This document shows, piece by piece, positions 17,466 through 26,575 of a DNA stretch of 64,000 nucleotides. Numbering within the stretch: the first letter of the stretch is position 1; each line of letters starts with the position of its first letter. The notes under the pieces were generated by a model, which searched no databases, was not told where the DNA came from, and saw only the letters and a program-made list of their open reading frames with translations. The position numbers were made by a program, and so were the translations under genes. This DNA is from Herbidospora daliensis (GTDB lineage Bacteria; Actinomycetota; Actinomycetes; Streptosporangiales; Streptosporangiaceae), in NCBI RefSeq assembly GCF_001570585.1, contig NZ_BBXF01000006.1:202344-266343 (forward strand), given 5' to 3'.

Positions 17466-18661
17466 TGTTCATGAGCGCTCCCAACGCCACTCCTCTCAGA
17501 TGGGGCCCCGGGATGCGTTCCTCGATCTATCTCTCCTACGCGGCGTTCGTGCTCGTCGGGATCGGCGCCGCGGTCGGCGGGGTGTTGTTACCCGCCCAGA
17601 TCGCCGACTACGGCGTCGACAAAGCCCTGATCGGGCTCGGCTTCTTCACCAACTCGGCCGGCTTCCTGCTGGCCGGGCTCACCAACGGCGCGCTCATCGA
17701 ACGGCTCGGGCTACGGCTGGCCCTGGTCGCGGGCAGCGCCGTGTTCGTGCTCGCCGCCGTCGTCACGGCGGCCCGGCCGTCGTTCTGGGTGCTGATCGCC
17801 GCCCAGCTGTTCTGCGGGTACGGCGTCGGGGTGCTCGAATCGGTGCTGAACGTGCACCTGGCGGCGCTCCCGAACGCGGCCACCCTGCTCAACCGGCTGC
17901 ACGCCTTCTTCGGCGTCGGCGCCCTGGCGGGCCCGGCCATCGCGGCCGTGACGCTCACCCACGCCTCGTGGACCGCCGTCTGGTGGGGCCTGGCGGTCGC
18001 GACCGCCCTCATGGCCGTCGCCTTCCTGCGGGCGTTCCCGGCGAGGGTCGTCCAGGAGAAGGAGGAGAAGACGGGCGGCCTGCTGCCGACCGCGCTGCGC
18101 AACAAGTACGTCCTGCTCGCGTCGGTGTTCCTCACGGTCTATCTGGGCGTGGAGATCGGGGTGGGCAACTGGGCCTACTCCTACCTGCGCGAGGTCGAAC
18201 TGGAGAGCCACCTGATCGCCGGGTACGCCGTCAGCGGCTACTGGGCCGGGCTCACCGCGGGCCGCTTCGTGATCAGCCCGATCGCGGGCCGGCTCCGGCT
18301 GACCCCGGCGCAGACGTCGCTCTGGTGCTGCGTCGGCGTCGCCGCCTGCACGGTGCTGATCTGGCTCGGCGTCGTGCCGGTGGCCGGGTTCGTCCTGCTC
18401 GGCTTCTTCCTCGGCCCGCTGTTCCCGACCACGATGGCGATCCTGCCCGAGCTGCTCCCGGCCCGCCTGGTGCCGACCGCCATCGGGGTGCTCAACGGCG
18501 GCTCGGTCATCGGCGGCTCGCTGCTGCCGTGGACGGCCGGGGCGCTGGGCCAGGGCGTGGGCATGCAGGCGCTGATGCCCTTCGCCCTCGTGCTCGCCCT
18601 GGTCCAGCTCGGCGTCTGGTACTACTTGTCGGCCCCCTCGTTGGCGCCGCGCACGAAGTAA
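17465..18661 (+). CDS. MFS transporter
   Basis: A 398-residue major facilitator with 12 predicted segments. The N-half has 'GFFTNSAGFLLAGLTNGALIERLGLR' (motif A-like) and the C-half 'FFLGPLFPTTMAILPELLPAR', reminiscent of the FucP/glucose-type branch. The ATG at 17465 overlaps the SNF2 stop by one base (TAATG), although the ATG at 17471 is also possible. Its 3' end overlaps the convergent ABC permease gene by 40 bp. The substrate cannot be read from the sequence. Confidence 0.88.
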   Translation: MFMSAPNATPLRWGPGMRSSIYLSYAAFVLVGIGAAVGGVLLPAQIADYGVDKALIGLGFFTNSAGFLLAGLTNGALIERLGLRLALVAGSAVFVLAAVVTAARPSFWVLIAAQLFCGYGVGVLESVLNVHLAALPNAATLLNRLHAFFGVGALAGPAIAAVTLTHASWTAVWWGLAVATALMAVAFLRAFPARVVQEKEEKTGGLLPTALRNKYVLLASVFLTVYLGVEIGVGNWAYSYLREVELESHLIAGYAVSGYWAGLTAGRFVISPIAGRLRLTPAQTSLWCCVGVAACTVLIWLGVVPVAGFVLLGFFLGPLFPTTMAILPELLPARLVPTAIGVLNGGSVIGGSLLPWTAGALGQGVGMQALMPFALVLALVQLGVWYYLSAPSLAPRTK

Positions 18662-19476
18662 CGCTGGAACACCACGAAGATGATCGCGACCGGGATCGTC
18701 GCCAGCACCGCCGCACCCAGCTTGAGCGGATACTGGTTGCCCGACCCGAGCGATCCGCTCACCAGCACCGCCAGGCCTCGCGGCAGCGTGTAGAGATCGG
18801 GGCTCTGCACCGCCACGAGGCTGTGGGGGAGCTCGTTCCACGAGCTCTGGAACGAGATGATCGTCAGCGTGATCAGGGCCGGGCGGCCCATCGGCAGCAC
18901 GACCGACCAGAAGGTCCGCCACGTGCCCGCGCCGTCGATCCGGGCCGCCTCCTCCACGCTGCGGGGGATCGACTCGAAGAACTGCTTCATGATGAACACG
19001 CCGCCGGCGTCGGCGATGATCGGCAGGATCAGGGCCGTGTACGTGTCGTACATGCCGAACTGCTTCAGCACCAGGAACTTCGGGATGAACAGCACCACGC
19101 CCGGCACCGCCAGGATGGCGATCACGGCCGAGAACAGCGCCTTGCGGCCGCGGAAGCGCAGCCGGGCCAGCGCGTAGCCGGCCATCGAGTCGAGCAGCAC
19201 CCGGCCGAGCGTGATCGCGATCGTCACGATCAGCGAGTTGCCCAGCCACAACGGCATGTCGGTGCTGAGGAACACCTTGTGGTAGGCGTCGGTGACGAAC
19301 GGGTCGGGGACCGGGTTCAGCGGGTTGAGCGCCGCGTTCGGCTCGGTCTTGAACGACGCCGAGAGCTGGATGACGAACGGGTAGATGAAGACCAGCGCGA
19401 AGAAGATCAGGATGAAGTAGCCGACGAACGTCGACGCCACGGTCCGCGCCCCGTGGTCTGCCCTGACGGTGGCCAT
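18622..19476 (-). CDS. Carbohydrate ABC transporter permease (MalG-type)
   Basis: A 284-residue permease with six membrane segments and the EAA loop 'EEAARIDGAGTWRTFWSVVLPM' that contacts the ATPase. It belongs to the CUT1 family (MalG-like). The ATG at 19476 overlaps the stop of the MalF-type gene by 1 nt. No ATPase gene is in the operon; CUT1 importers in actinomycetes usually share a genome-wide MsiK-type ATPase. Confidence 0.94.
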   Translation of the reverse strand: MATVRADHGARTVASTFVGYFILIFFALVFIYPFVIQLSASFKTEPNAALNPLNPVPDPFVTDAYHKVFLSTDMPLWLGNSLIVTIAITLGRVLLDSMAGYALARLRFRGRKALFSAVIAILAVPGVVLFIPKFLVLKQFGMYDTYTALILPIIADAGGVFIMKQFFESIPRSVEEAARIDGAGTWRTFWSVVLPMGRPALITLTIISFQSSWNELPHSLVAVQSPDLYTLPRGLAVLVSGSLGSGNQYPLKLGAAVLATIPVAIIFVVFQRYFVRGANEGADK

Positions 19477-20501
19477 CAGGCGTTCCTCTCCCTCAGCAAC
19501 CACCGCTGCGCGATCGTGAACAGCACGATGATCGCGAACAGCACGAACGAGATGGCGGTCCCGGTGCCGTACTCGAAGTTGTCGAACGCCTGCGTGTACG
19601 ACAGGTACGCCGGCGTCAGCGTCGTCTTGCCGGGGGCGCCCTGGCTCATCACGTAGACCTGGTCGAAGACCTGCCAGGTCGCGATGATGCCCATGGTCAG
19701 CACGAGGAACAGGGTCGGCTTCAGCATCGGCAGGGTGACGTACCGCAGCCGCTTCCACCGGCCCGCGCCGTCGAGCATCGAGGCCTCTTCGAGGGTGACC
19801 GGGATGTCCTGGAGGGCGGCCAGGAACATCAGCATGAAGGTGCCGGACGTCGTCCAGATGACCAGGAGCATGATCGTCGACATCGCCACCGACGGACCGG
19901 CCAGCCAGTCCCACCAGCTCAGCCCGAACGGGCCGCCATCGGTCAGCCACGATGGCGGGTTGTCGACGTCGACCAGCCCGAGCCCGCCCAGGGCCAGGTG
20001 CAGGATGCCGCGCGCGTCGGCGAACCACTGCGGGCCCTGGATCCCGAAGAACGCCAGCAGGTTGTTGACCGCGCCCGAGCTGGCGAAGATGAACAGGAAG
20101 ACCACGCTGATCGCGACCGAGCTGGTCACCGACGGGAAGAAGAACGCGGCCCGGAAGAAGCCCTTGCCCTTCAGCATGCGCGCGTTGACCACCAGCGCCA
20201 GGCCCAGCGCGAGCACCGTCTGCACCGGCACGACGATGCCGACGTAGTAGATGTTGTTGCGCACGCTGGTCATGAAGTCCTGCCGCGTCAGCCCGTCGTC
20301 GGTGAACAACTTCGCGTAGTTGTCGACGCCGACGAACGGCACGCCCGACTTGAACGGGCTGCCCTGCCCGTTCCAGTCGGTCAGGCTGACCCACATCGCC
20401 ATCAGGATCGGCAGCAGCATGAACAGGCCCAGGATCACGATCACCGGGGCGACGAACAACCAGCCCGCGATGTTCTCCCTGGCCTTCGCAGAGAGCCGCA
20501 T
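19476..20501 (-). CDS. Carbohydrate ABC transporter permease (MalF-type)
   Basis: A 341-residue CUT1 permease with six to seven membrane segments. The start 'WLFVAPVIVILGLFMLLPILMAMWVSLTDW' is typical, and the EAA loop is 'EEASMLDGAGRWKRLRYVTLPM'. An insert at about 150-190 carries 'GLGLVDVDNPPSW', seen in some sugar permeases. It is 4 bp downstream of the binding-protein stop and forms the channel with the product of 18622-19476. Confidence 0.94.
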   Translation of the reverse strand: MRLSAKARENIAGWLFVAPVIVILGLFMLLPILMAMWVSLTDWNGQGSPFKSGVPFVGVDNYAKLFTDDGLTRQDFMTSVRNNIYYVGIVVPVQTVLALGLALVVNARMLKGKGFFRAAFFFPSVTSSVAISVVFLFIFASSGAVNNLLAFFGIQGPQWFADARGILHLALGGLGLVDVDNPPSWLTDGGPFGLSWWDWLAGPSVAMSTIMLLVIWTTSGTFMLMFLAALQDIPVTLEEASMLDGAGRWKRLRYVTLPMLKPTLFLVLTMGIIATWQVFDQVYVMSQGAPGKTTLTPAYLSYTQAFDNFEYGTGTAISFVLFAIIVLFTIAQRWLLRERNA

Positions 20502-20505
20502 GTGC

Positions 20506-21768
20506 TCAGTCGCCGAGTGCGGCTTGGGTGTTCTTCTGCACCCGCGCGAGCAACGTCTTGGGCGCGATGGAGGTGAGCTGCTGGATGCCGGTGTCGAAGT
20601 CGGCCAGCACGCTGTCCATCTTCGGCGCGTTCACCGGGCCGTGGGCGTAGTCGGCGCCGTTCACGAACGGGGCGTCATCCGGGAACTCGGCGGTGTAGGC
20701 GTCCTTGGCCGACTGGCGCGAGGGCATCACGCCGAACGCCTTGGCGTAGGTCATCTGCTGCTCGGCCGTGGTCATCGCCTCGACGAAGCTGATCGCCGCC
20801 TCCTTGTTCTTCGACTTGGCGGCGACGCCCCAGCAGGTGGTGAACGACAGGGTGCCCTTGCCCGCCGGACCGGCCGGGAGCTCGTGGACGGTGTACTTCA
20901 CGTCGGGGAAGTCGTTGGTGAGCGCGCCCTTGATCCAGTTGCCCTCGATCGTCATGGCCGCGGCGCCCTTGCCGAACGCCTCGCCGCCCCAGCCCGCGCC
21001 GAGCTGCTTGGGGTACTGGGCGGTCTTGTCCTTGACCAGGTTCTGGACGTAGGTCAGCGCCTCCAGGTTCTCGGGGGAGTCGGCCGTGGCGGTCTTGCCG
21101 TCGGCGCTGGTGACCCAGCCGCCCGCCTGCACCATGAACGCGCCCACCCGGTCGCGCGTGTCGCCGAGCGCCAGCGGGGTGACGTCCTTGGCCTTCAGCT
21201 TCTCGCCGACCGCGGTGAGCTGGTCCCACGTGGTGGGGATGTCGGCGTCGGTCAGCCCGGCCTTGCTCCACAGGTCGGTGTTGACGATGAGCGCCAGCGT
21301 CGAGAAGTCCTTGGGCGCGCAGTAGAACTTGCCGTCGAAGGTGAAGGTGGTGCGCAGGCTCTCGTAGAAGTCGGTCGGGTTGGAGATCCTGTCGCCGTAC
21401 GGCTCCAGCGCGCCGACGCTGGCGTAGTCGGCGAAGCGGCCGGCGTCCACGTAGAACACGTCGGGCGGGGTGTCGCCCGCGAAGGCCTGGCCGAGCTGCT
21501 GGCCGAGGTCCTGCGCCGGCGTGACGGTCGCGGTGTTGCCGGTGGCCGCGCCCCACGCGGCGGCGGCGTCGGTCACCGCCTTGGTCTCGGCGTCGCCGGA
21601 GGAGCCGATGAGGACCTGCAGCTGGGCGGGGCCGGCCGAGGCCTGGCTCGGCTGCGCGGCCGGGTCGCCGGCCTCCTCGAAACCACTGCCGCCGCAGGCT
21701 GCGGAGGACAACAGGACGGCGCCGGCGGCCGTCGACAGGGCCGCCTTCCGGACGTTGCTGCGCTTCAT
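20506..21768 (-). CDS. Sugar-binding lipoprotein of ABC transporter
   Basis: A 420-residue extracellular solute-binding protein, family 1. The signal peptide ends at lipobox SAAC, giving a membrane-anchored receptor. The mature part has the two-lobed MalE-like pattern ('VLIGSSGDAETKAVTDAAAAWGAATGN', 'AMTIEGNWIKGAL', 'ALSFVEAMT'-like C-lobe). The ATG at 21768 has AAAGGA upstream. It follows the LacI regulator by 37 bp on the same strand with no obvious operator in that gap, so it is probably transcribed from the lacI promoter. Confidence 0.94.
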   Translation of the reverse strand: MKRSNVRKAALSTAAGAVLLSSAACGGSGFEEAGDPAAQPSQASAGPAQLQVLIGSSGDAETKAVTDAAAAWGAATGNTATVTPAQDLGQQLGQAFAGDTPPDVFYVDAGRFADYASVGALEPYGDRISNPTDFYESLRTTFTFDGKFYCAPKDFSTLALIVNTDLWSKAGLTDADIPTTWDQLTAVGEKLKAKDVTPLALGDTRDRVGAFMVQAGGWVTSADGKTATADSPENLEALTYVQNLVKDKTAQYPKQLGAGWGGEAFGKGAAAMTIEGNWIKGALTNDFPDVKYTVHELPAGPAGKGTLSFTTCWGVAAKSKNKEAAISFVEAMTTAEQQMTYAKAFGVMPSRQSAKDAYTAEFPDDAPFVNGADYAHGPVNAPKMDSVLADFDTGIQQLTSIAPKTLLARVQKNTQAALGD

Positions 21769-21805
21769 CGCGATTTCCTTTGTTTCTGTTCTCAGGTGGA
21801 GGGGG

Positions 21806-22834
21806 TCAGCCCGACGCGCGGACGACCAGGGAGGGCGGAAGCAGGAGGTACTCCGGAGACGCCCCCGCGCCTCCGTCGAGCCGGTGGGTCAGCAGCCGCA
21901 GGCAGCTCGACGCCACCTCCGCCAGGGGCTGCCGGACGCTCGTGAGGCCGATCGCCTTGGCGACCGGGGTGTCGTCGAAGCCGACGACGGCGACGGGACG
22001 GTGCGGGTGGCCGCCCGCGAGCCAGGCGGGGCCGGGGGCGCGCGCCACGTGCAGGGCGCCGAGCGCGAGCGAGTCGCTCGCGCAGACCAGGGCGGTGATC
22101 TCGGGGTCGCGTTCGAGCAGGTCGCGGGCGGCGTGTTCGCCGGGGGCGACGTCGTCTTCGGTCTCGCGGTGGAGCCCGGCGACGCCGAGGCCGACCTCGG
22201 CCAGCGCCCGCCGCCAGCCCTCGCGCCGGTCGTCGCCGACGCCCGAGCCCTTGGGCCAGCCGAGGAAGCCGATCCGGCGATGGCCCTGGGAGAGCAGGTG
22301 GCGGGTGGCCGCCTCGGTGCCGGCGGCGCCGTCGACGTCGACCCAGCAGTGGGGGGCGTCGGGCTCGCTCCAGGCCCGGCCGAAGGTGACGAAAGGCACC
22401 CCGCGCCCGGCCAGCCAACTCGTGCGCCGGTCGCCGTGGTGGGTGGCCGTCAGCACGAACGCGTCGGGCTCGTACGCGCCGAGCAGGTCGTCGAAGGCGG
22501 CGGTCTCGGCGTCGTCGCCGTCGGCGGTGTAGAGCAGCACCCGGTAGCCCTCATGGGCGGCCGTCTCGGTGAGGCCGTGCAGGAAGCGGTCGCCGACCAA
22601 GCCGTTGATGCCGTCCTGCTCGGGGTCGATGCGGGCGGCGATCAGCCGCGACCGGCCGGTCCGCATCTGGCGGGCCGCCTGGTTGACCCGGTAGCCGAGC
22701 TCCTCGACGACGTCGAGGACGCGGCGGCGGGTCTCCGCGCGGACCACCTCGGGGGTGTTCAGAGCGTTGGAGACCGTCTGGCGAGATACGCCGGCAGCAC
22801 GCGCCACATCGGCGATCGTCACCTTGTCGGCCAT
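21806..22834 (-). CDS. LacI-family transcriptional regulator
   Basis: A 342-residue repressor. The N-terminal HTH (VTIADVARAAGVSRQTVSNALN) has the Val/Ser contacts and hinge of LacI/GalR proteins. A periplasmic-binding-protein-like effector domain follows. It heads the run lacI, binding protein, two permeases, and is divergent from the glycosidase at 22969. The two mirrored TTGAwCGwTCAA sites in the 134-bp gap make autoregulation and control of both directions likely. The effector is probably the transported sugar. Confidence 0.95.
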   Translation of the reverse strand: MADKVTIADVARAAGVSRQTVSNALNTPEVVRAETRRRVLDVVEELGYRVNQAARQMRTGRSRLIAARIDPEQDGINGLVGDRFLHGLTETAAHEGYRVLLYTADGDDAETAAFDDLLGAYEPDAFVLTATHHGDRRTSWLAGRGVPFVTFGRAWSEPDAPHCWVDVDGAAGTEAATRHLLSQGHRRIGFLGWPKGSGVGDDRREGWRRALAEVGLGVAGLHRETEDDVAPGEHAARDLLERDPEITALVCASDSLALGALHVARAPGPAWLAGGHPHRPVAVVGFDDTPVAKAIGLTSVRQPLAEVASSCLRLLTHRLDGGAGASPEYLLLPPSLVVRASG

Positions 22835-22853
22835 CTGTGCACCTTTCGGGGGG

Positions 22854-22895
22854 TTGAACGATCAAACGGAAGTAATGCATGATTTGATCGTTCAA
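22854..22895. promoter_or_regulatory. Two mirrored LacI-type operators
   Basis: TTGAACGATCAA (22854-22865) and TTGATCGTTCAA (22884-22895) are each imperfect palindromes with a central CG, as expected for LacI-family sites. Together they form a perfect 13-bp inverted repeat with a 16-bp spacer. Site centres are 30 bp apart. They lie between the divergent regulator and glycosidase starts. Confidence 0.87.
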
Positions 22896-22968
22896 GTTAG
22901 GGAATTGTTTCGCAATCTGCACCCCTGCTCTTGATCTGTCAAGACACAACTTCGTGAAGGACCACCGC

Positions 22969-25023
22969 GTGCCTGCCGACTCCCCTTCTGCCGCCGACGT
23001 CCGGCTGCAGCCGCTCCTGCACGACCTGGTCAGCACCGTCACGGCGCCCACGAGCGCACTCGGCGGGGCCGACGGCCAGATACGGGCGGCGGGGGTGCAG
23101 GGGGTCTTCCACGCCGACCGGCGGGTGGTCTCGGAGGCGGTCCTGCTGATCGACGGCCGGGAGGCCGAGCCCATCGCGCACGCCGCCGCCGGCCCCGGCC
23201 GCAGCCGGTTCACCTCGCTGGCGCGCTGGCTCGGCGACGTGCAGCCCGACCCGGTGGTCCGCGTCGACCGGCTGCGCGAGATCCGCGCCTACGGCCTGAC
23301 CGAGGAGATCACCGTCGCCTCGACCGCCACCATGCCGGTGACGACGACCGTGGCGATGCGGGTCGACTGCGACCTGGCCGCCATCGAGACCGTGAAGTCG
23401 GGCCACGACGCCGAACCGGTGACCCCGGTCGGCGGCGAGCTGACCTGGGTCTCCGGCGGCACCACCGTGGCGATGACGGGCGAGGGGGCGCAGGTCCACG
23501 GGCGTGAACTGCGCTGGGAGGTGGCCCTCAAACCCGGCGAGAGCGTGAGACTGTGCTGGCGCGTGATGGTGACCGACCCGGCCGCCGTCGTGGCGGCGCC
23601 GACGGGCCCCGTCGAGTGGACGCGGCCTGCCCTGAAGGCCGCCGACAGCAGGCTCAGCCGTCTCCTGGCCCAGAGCCTCGACGACCTCGCCGGCCTGCGC
23701 CTCACCGAGACCGGCCACCCCGCCGACACCTTCCTCGGCGCGGGCGTGCCGTGGTTCCTGACCGTGTTCGGCCGCGACAGCCTGTGGGCCGCCCGCATGC
23801 TGCTGCCGCTCGGCACCGGCCTGGCAGGGGGCACCCTGCGGGTGCTGGCCCGCCGCCAGGGCGTCAAGCGCGACCCGCTGACCGGCGAGGCCCCCGGCAA
23901 GATCATGCACGAACTCCGCAGGGGCGAGTTCGTGGTGCCGGTGAACGGGCTGCGGCTCCCCGCCGCCTACTACGGCACGATCGACGCCACCCCGCTGTGG
24001 ATCAGCCTGCTGCACGACGCCTGGCGCTGGGGCCTGCCCGACCGCGAGGTCGAGGCGCTGCTCCCGGCCATGGAGGCGGCCCTGGGCTGGCTCGCCACCG
24101 ACGCCGACCCCGACGGCGACGGCTTCCTGGAGTACATCGACGTCAGCGGGCGCGGCCTGGCCAACCAGGGCTGGAAGGACTCCGGCGACTCGGTCAGGTT
24201 CCGCGACGGCCGCCTGGCCGACCCGCCCATCGCCCTGGCCGAGGTCCAGGGCTACGCCTACGAGGCCGCCGTCAAGGGCGCCGCGATCCTGGACGCCTTC
24301 GGCCGCCCCGGCGCCGACGTCTGGCGCGCCTACGCCGCCTCGATGGCCTGCCGATTCCGCGAGCGGTTCTGGGTCGAGGGCGGCTACCCCGCTCTCGCGC
24401 TCGACCGCGACAAGCGGCCGGTCGATGCGCTGACCAGCAACATCGGCCACCTGCTCGGGACCGGTCTCCTCAACCACGAGGAGTCGGCCCGGGTAGCCTC
24501 CCTGCTCGCCTCACCCGAGATGTCGGCCGGGTTCGGCCTGCGCACGATGTCGTCGGCCGACAAGGGCTTCAGCCCGCTGTCGTACCACTGCGGCTCGGTC
24601 TGGCCCCACGACACCGCCATCGTGATCGCCGGCCTGGCCCGCGAGGGCTTCGGCGCCGAGGCCGCCGTCCTCGCCGAAGGGCTGCTGGCCGCGGCCGAGC
24701 CGTTCGAGAACCGGCTGCCCGAACTGCTCTCGGGCGACGCCCGCGACGCGGTCGGCCGCCCGGTGCCCTACCCGGCCTCCTGCCGCCCGCAGGCGTGGTC
24801 GGCGGCGGCCGCCGTGGTGATCACCCACGCGGCGCTCGGCCTCCACCCCGACGTGCCGGGCGGCACCGTCGACCTGCGCCCGATGGCCGGCGCGCCCCTC
24901 GGCGCGCTCGCCGCCGACGGGTTCGTGGTCGCCGGGACCTCGGTGTCCGTATCGGTCGACGCCGCCGGGACCGCCGAGATCGATCGGTTGCCCGGCCGAT
25001 TCAAGGTGGTAACCACGGGTTAA
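22969..25023 (+). CDS. Glycogen-debranching-type alpha-glycosidase
   Basis: A 684-residue protein of the 'glycogen debranching N-terminal domain plus amylo-alpha-1,6-glucosidase-like' family. The N-terminal beta domain (about 1-215) is followed by an (alpha/alpha)6 barrel with 'FLGAGVPWFLTVFGRDSLW', 'GWKDSGDS' near 400 and 'YHCGSVWPHDTAIV'. No signal peptide is present, so it acts in the cytoplasm on imported oligosaccharide. The GTG at 22969 has AAGGA upstream; the GTG at 22954 is an alternative. It is divergent from the LacI gene and presumably co-regulated with the importer. Exact linkage specificity unknown. Confidence 0.88.
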   Translation: MPADSPSAADVRLQPLLHDLVSTVTAPTSALGGADGQIRAAGVQGVFHADRRVVSEAVLLIDGREAEPIAHAAAGPGRSRFTSLARWLGDVQPDPVVRVDRLREIRAYGLTEEITVASTATMPVTTTVAMRVDCDLAAIETVKSGHDAEPVTPVGGELTWVSGGTTVAMTGEGAQVHGRELRWEVALKPGESVRLCWRVMVTDPAAVVAAPTGPVEWTRPALKAADSRLSRLLAQSLDDLAGLRLTETGHPADTFLGAGVPWFLTVFGRDSLWAARMLLPLGTGLAGGTLRVLARRQGVKRDPLTGEAPGKIMHELRRGEFVVPVNGLRLPAAYYGTIDATPLWISLLHDAWRWGLPDREVEALLPAMEAALGWLATDADPDGDGFLEYIDVSGRGLANQGWKDSGDSVRFRDGRLADPPIALAEVQGYAYEAAVKGAAILDAFGRPGADVWRAYAASMACRFRERFWVEGGYPALALDRDKRPVDALTSNIGHLLGTGLLNHEESARVASLLASPEMSAGFGLRTMSSADKGFSPLSYHCGSVWPHDTAIVIAGLAREGFGAEAAVLAEGLLAAAEPFENRLPELLSGDARDAVGRPVPYPASCRPQAWSAAAAVVITHAALGLHPDVPGGTVDLRPMAGAPLGALAADGFVVAGTSVSVSVDAAGTAEIDRLPGRFKVVTTG

Positions 25024-25079
25024 CCGGCCGACCGCACACTGGGCTCTCCCGATCATCGACGCGCCCAGGAGCGTTCCAT

Positions 25080-25613
25080 ATGGCCGAGCCGGTGCAGCCG
25101 CCGCGCCCCGCGATGTTCTCCCTGACCGACATGCGGGACGCGGAGGAGGTCTCGGTACGCGGCCTGGTGTTCACCGGGTTCCTGCTGGCCGCGCTGGTCA
25201 CCACGTCGTGGATCCTGCTCACGGTGCCGACCGTGCTCACCGAGCAGTGGATCGTCGGCGCGACCGTCACGCTGACCGGCATCGTCGCGTTCTTCGGCCT
25301 CTACGCCTCGGTCAGGAAGATGCGGGTCGCGCTGGCGGGGGCGCTGTTCGTGGCGTGGCTGCTGCTGAACACCTACGCGTTCGTCATCGGCCCGCTCGAC
25401 GACCGCAAGGAGTTCTGGGACACGCTGCGCCAGTTCATGACCGTCGCCGTCGCGTTCTACTTCGGCTCGGAGACGATCGTGCAGGCCACGAAGGTCTTCC
25501 AGGCCGGGAAGATCACCTCGGAGACCATCCGCCGGACCGGTGTGGCGCCCGATCCGGCGGGGGTGCGGGCGGCGCTCAACGTCGACGCCGAACGCGCCCG
25601 CCGCAAGGACTAA
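25080..25613 (+). CDS. Four-helix membrane protein, hypothetical
   Basis: A 177-residue protein with four predicted membrane segments between residues 27 and 135 ('GLVFTGFLLAALVTTSWILL', 'WIVGATVTLTGIVAFFGLYA', 'VALAGALFVAWLLLNTYAFV' and a weaker fourth), then a charged C-terminal tail. Start ATG at 25080. Not a family I recognise. It ends 4 nt into the convergent PIG-L gene and has no close operon partner. Confidence 0.75.
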   Translation: MAEPVQPPRPAMFSLTDMRDAEEVSVRGLVFTGFLLAALVTTSWILLTVPTVLTEQWIVGATVTLTGIVAFFGLYASVRKMRVALAGALFVAWLLLNTYAFVIGPLDDRKEFWDTLRQFMTVAVAFYFGSETIVQATKVFQAGKITSETIRRTGVAPDPAGVRAALNVDAERARRKD

Positions 25614-26419
25614 CGCAGGCCGCGGAACAGGTCGTCCTCGACCCCGTCGGGGGCCGGGACCGTCGACCTGACCAGCGTGTAGGCCTCACCCGAGAACATC
25701 GCCCGCTGGGTGTCGGCCGGCAGGCCCAGGAAGAACGCGCTGTCGCCCTGGCTGCCGTGGGCGGTGATCGCCTTGATCTTGTGCTCGACGTACTCGGACG
25801 TGTCGAGGATCGCGCTGATCTCCTCGTCGGGGGTGGACCAGTCTTCGTACTCGTCCCAGCCCTCGGTGTCCATGCCGGCGGCGACCATGCCGTCGTACAT
25901 GGACTTCATCCAGCTGCGCGGGGTCGCGGTGTAGTAGAACTTCGCCGGTACGCCGCTCAGCTCGACCGCCCGCGCCGCCACCCGGTGGGCCTGGATGTGG
26001 TCGGGGTGGCCGTAGCCGCCGTTCTCGTCGTAGGTGAGCACCACCTGCGGCTGATAGGTCCGCATCAGCTCGGCCAGCCGTCCGGCCGCCTCGTCGACGG
26101 GCACGTTGGCGAACGCGCGCTCGTGGTTGTTGCCGTCCCAGCCGTCCATGCCCGAGTCGCGGTAGCCCAGCAGCTCCACGTCGGAGATGCCGAGATGGGC
26201 CGCCGACTCGCGCAGCTCCGCCAGCCGGACCTTCGCCACCGCGGCGTCGTCGTGGCCCGGCTCGCCCGGTTTGACCCCGTCGGGACCGTCTCCCTGTTCT
26301 CCATTGGTGCACGTCACCAGCACCGTCCGGACGCCCTGGGCGGCGTAATGGGCGAACGTGCCGCCCGTTCCCATCACCTCGTCGTCGGGATGGGCGTGCA
26401 CGGCCATCAGTGTGAACAT
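25610..26419 (-). CDS. PIG-L family deacetylase (Mca/MshB-like)
   Basis: A 269-residue zinc-dependent N-deacetylase/amidase. The metal site shows as AHPDDE at residues 9-14 and GGYGHPDHIQAH near 137-147, both hallmarks of MshB and the mycothiol-conjugate amidase Mca. In mycothiol-making actinomycetes these enzymes deacetylate GlcNAc-inositol or cleave mycothiol S-conjugates. The sequence alone does not decide between them. The start ATG has GGAGG upstream; the 3' end overlaps the membrane-protein gene by 4 nt. Confidence 0.9.
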   Translation of the reverse strand: MFTLMAVHAHPDDEVMGTGGTFAHYAAQGVRTVLVTCTNGEQGDGPDGVKPGEPGHDDAAVAKVRLAELRESAAHLGISDVELLGYRDSGMDGWDGNNHERAFANVPVDEAAGRLAELMRTYQPQVVLTYDENGGYGHPDHIQAHRVAARAVELSGVPAKFYYTATPRSWMKSMYDGMVAAGMDTEGWDEYEDWSTPDEEISAILDTSEYVEHKIKAITAHGSQGDSAFFLGLPADTQRAMFSGEAYTLVRSTVPAPDGVEDDLFRGLR

Positions 26420-26575
26420 CTCATTACCTCCACGAATTGCTAGAACATCCCGCCCCCATGGGCGATTCCAGTTGCGTCACGACCATCGAGGGCCATGAAC
26501 TTTCACCGTCGTCGGCGAGTCCCACTCCCCGAAAGACGTTTTCAGCACGAACCGACCACCCCCGGGGGAAACCGA

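Noticed and set aside
18622..18661. Assembly error at the MFS/permease junction
   Set aside because: A 40-bp convergent overlap leaves both C-termini normal for their families; such overlaps recur at several convergent pairs in this window.
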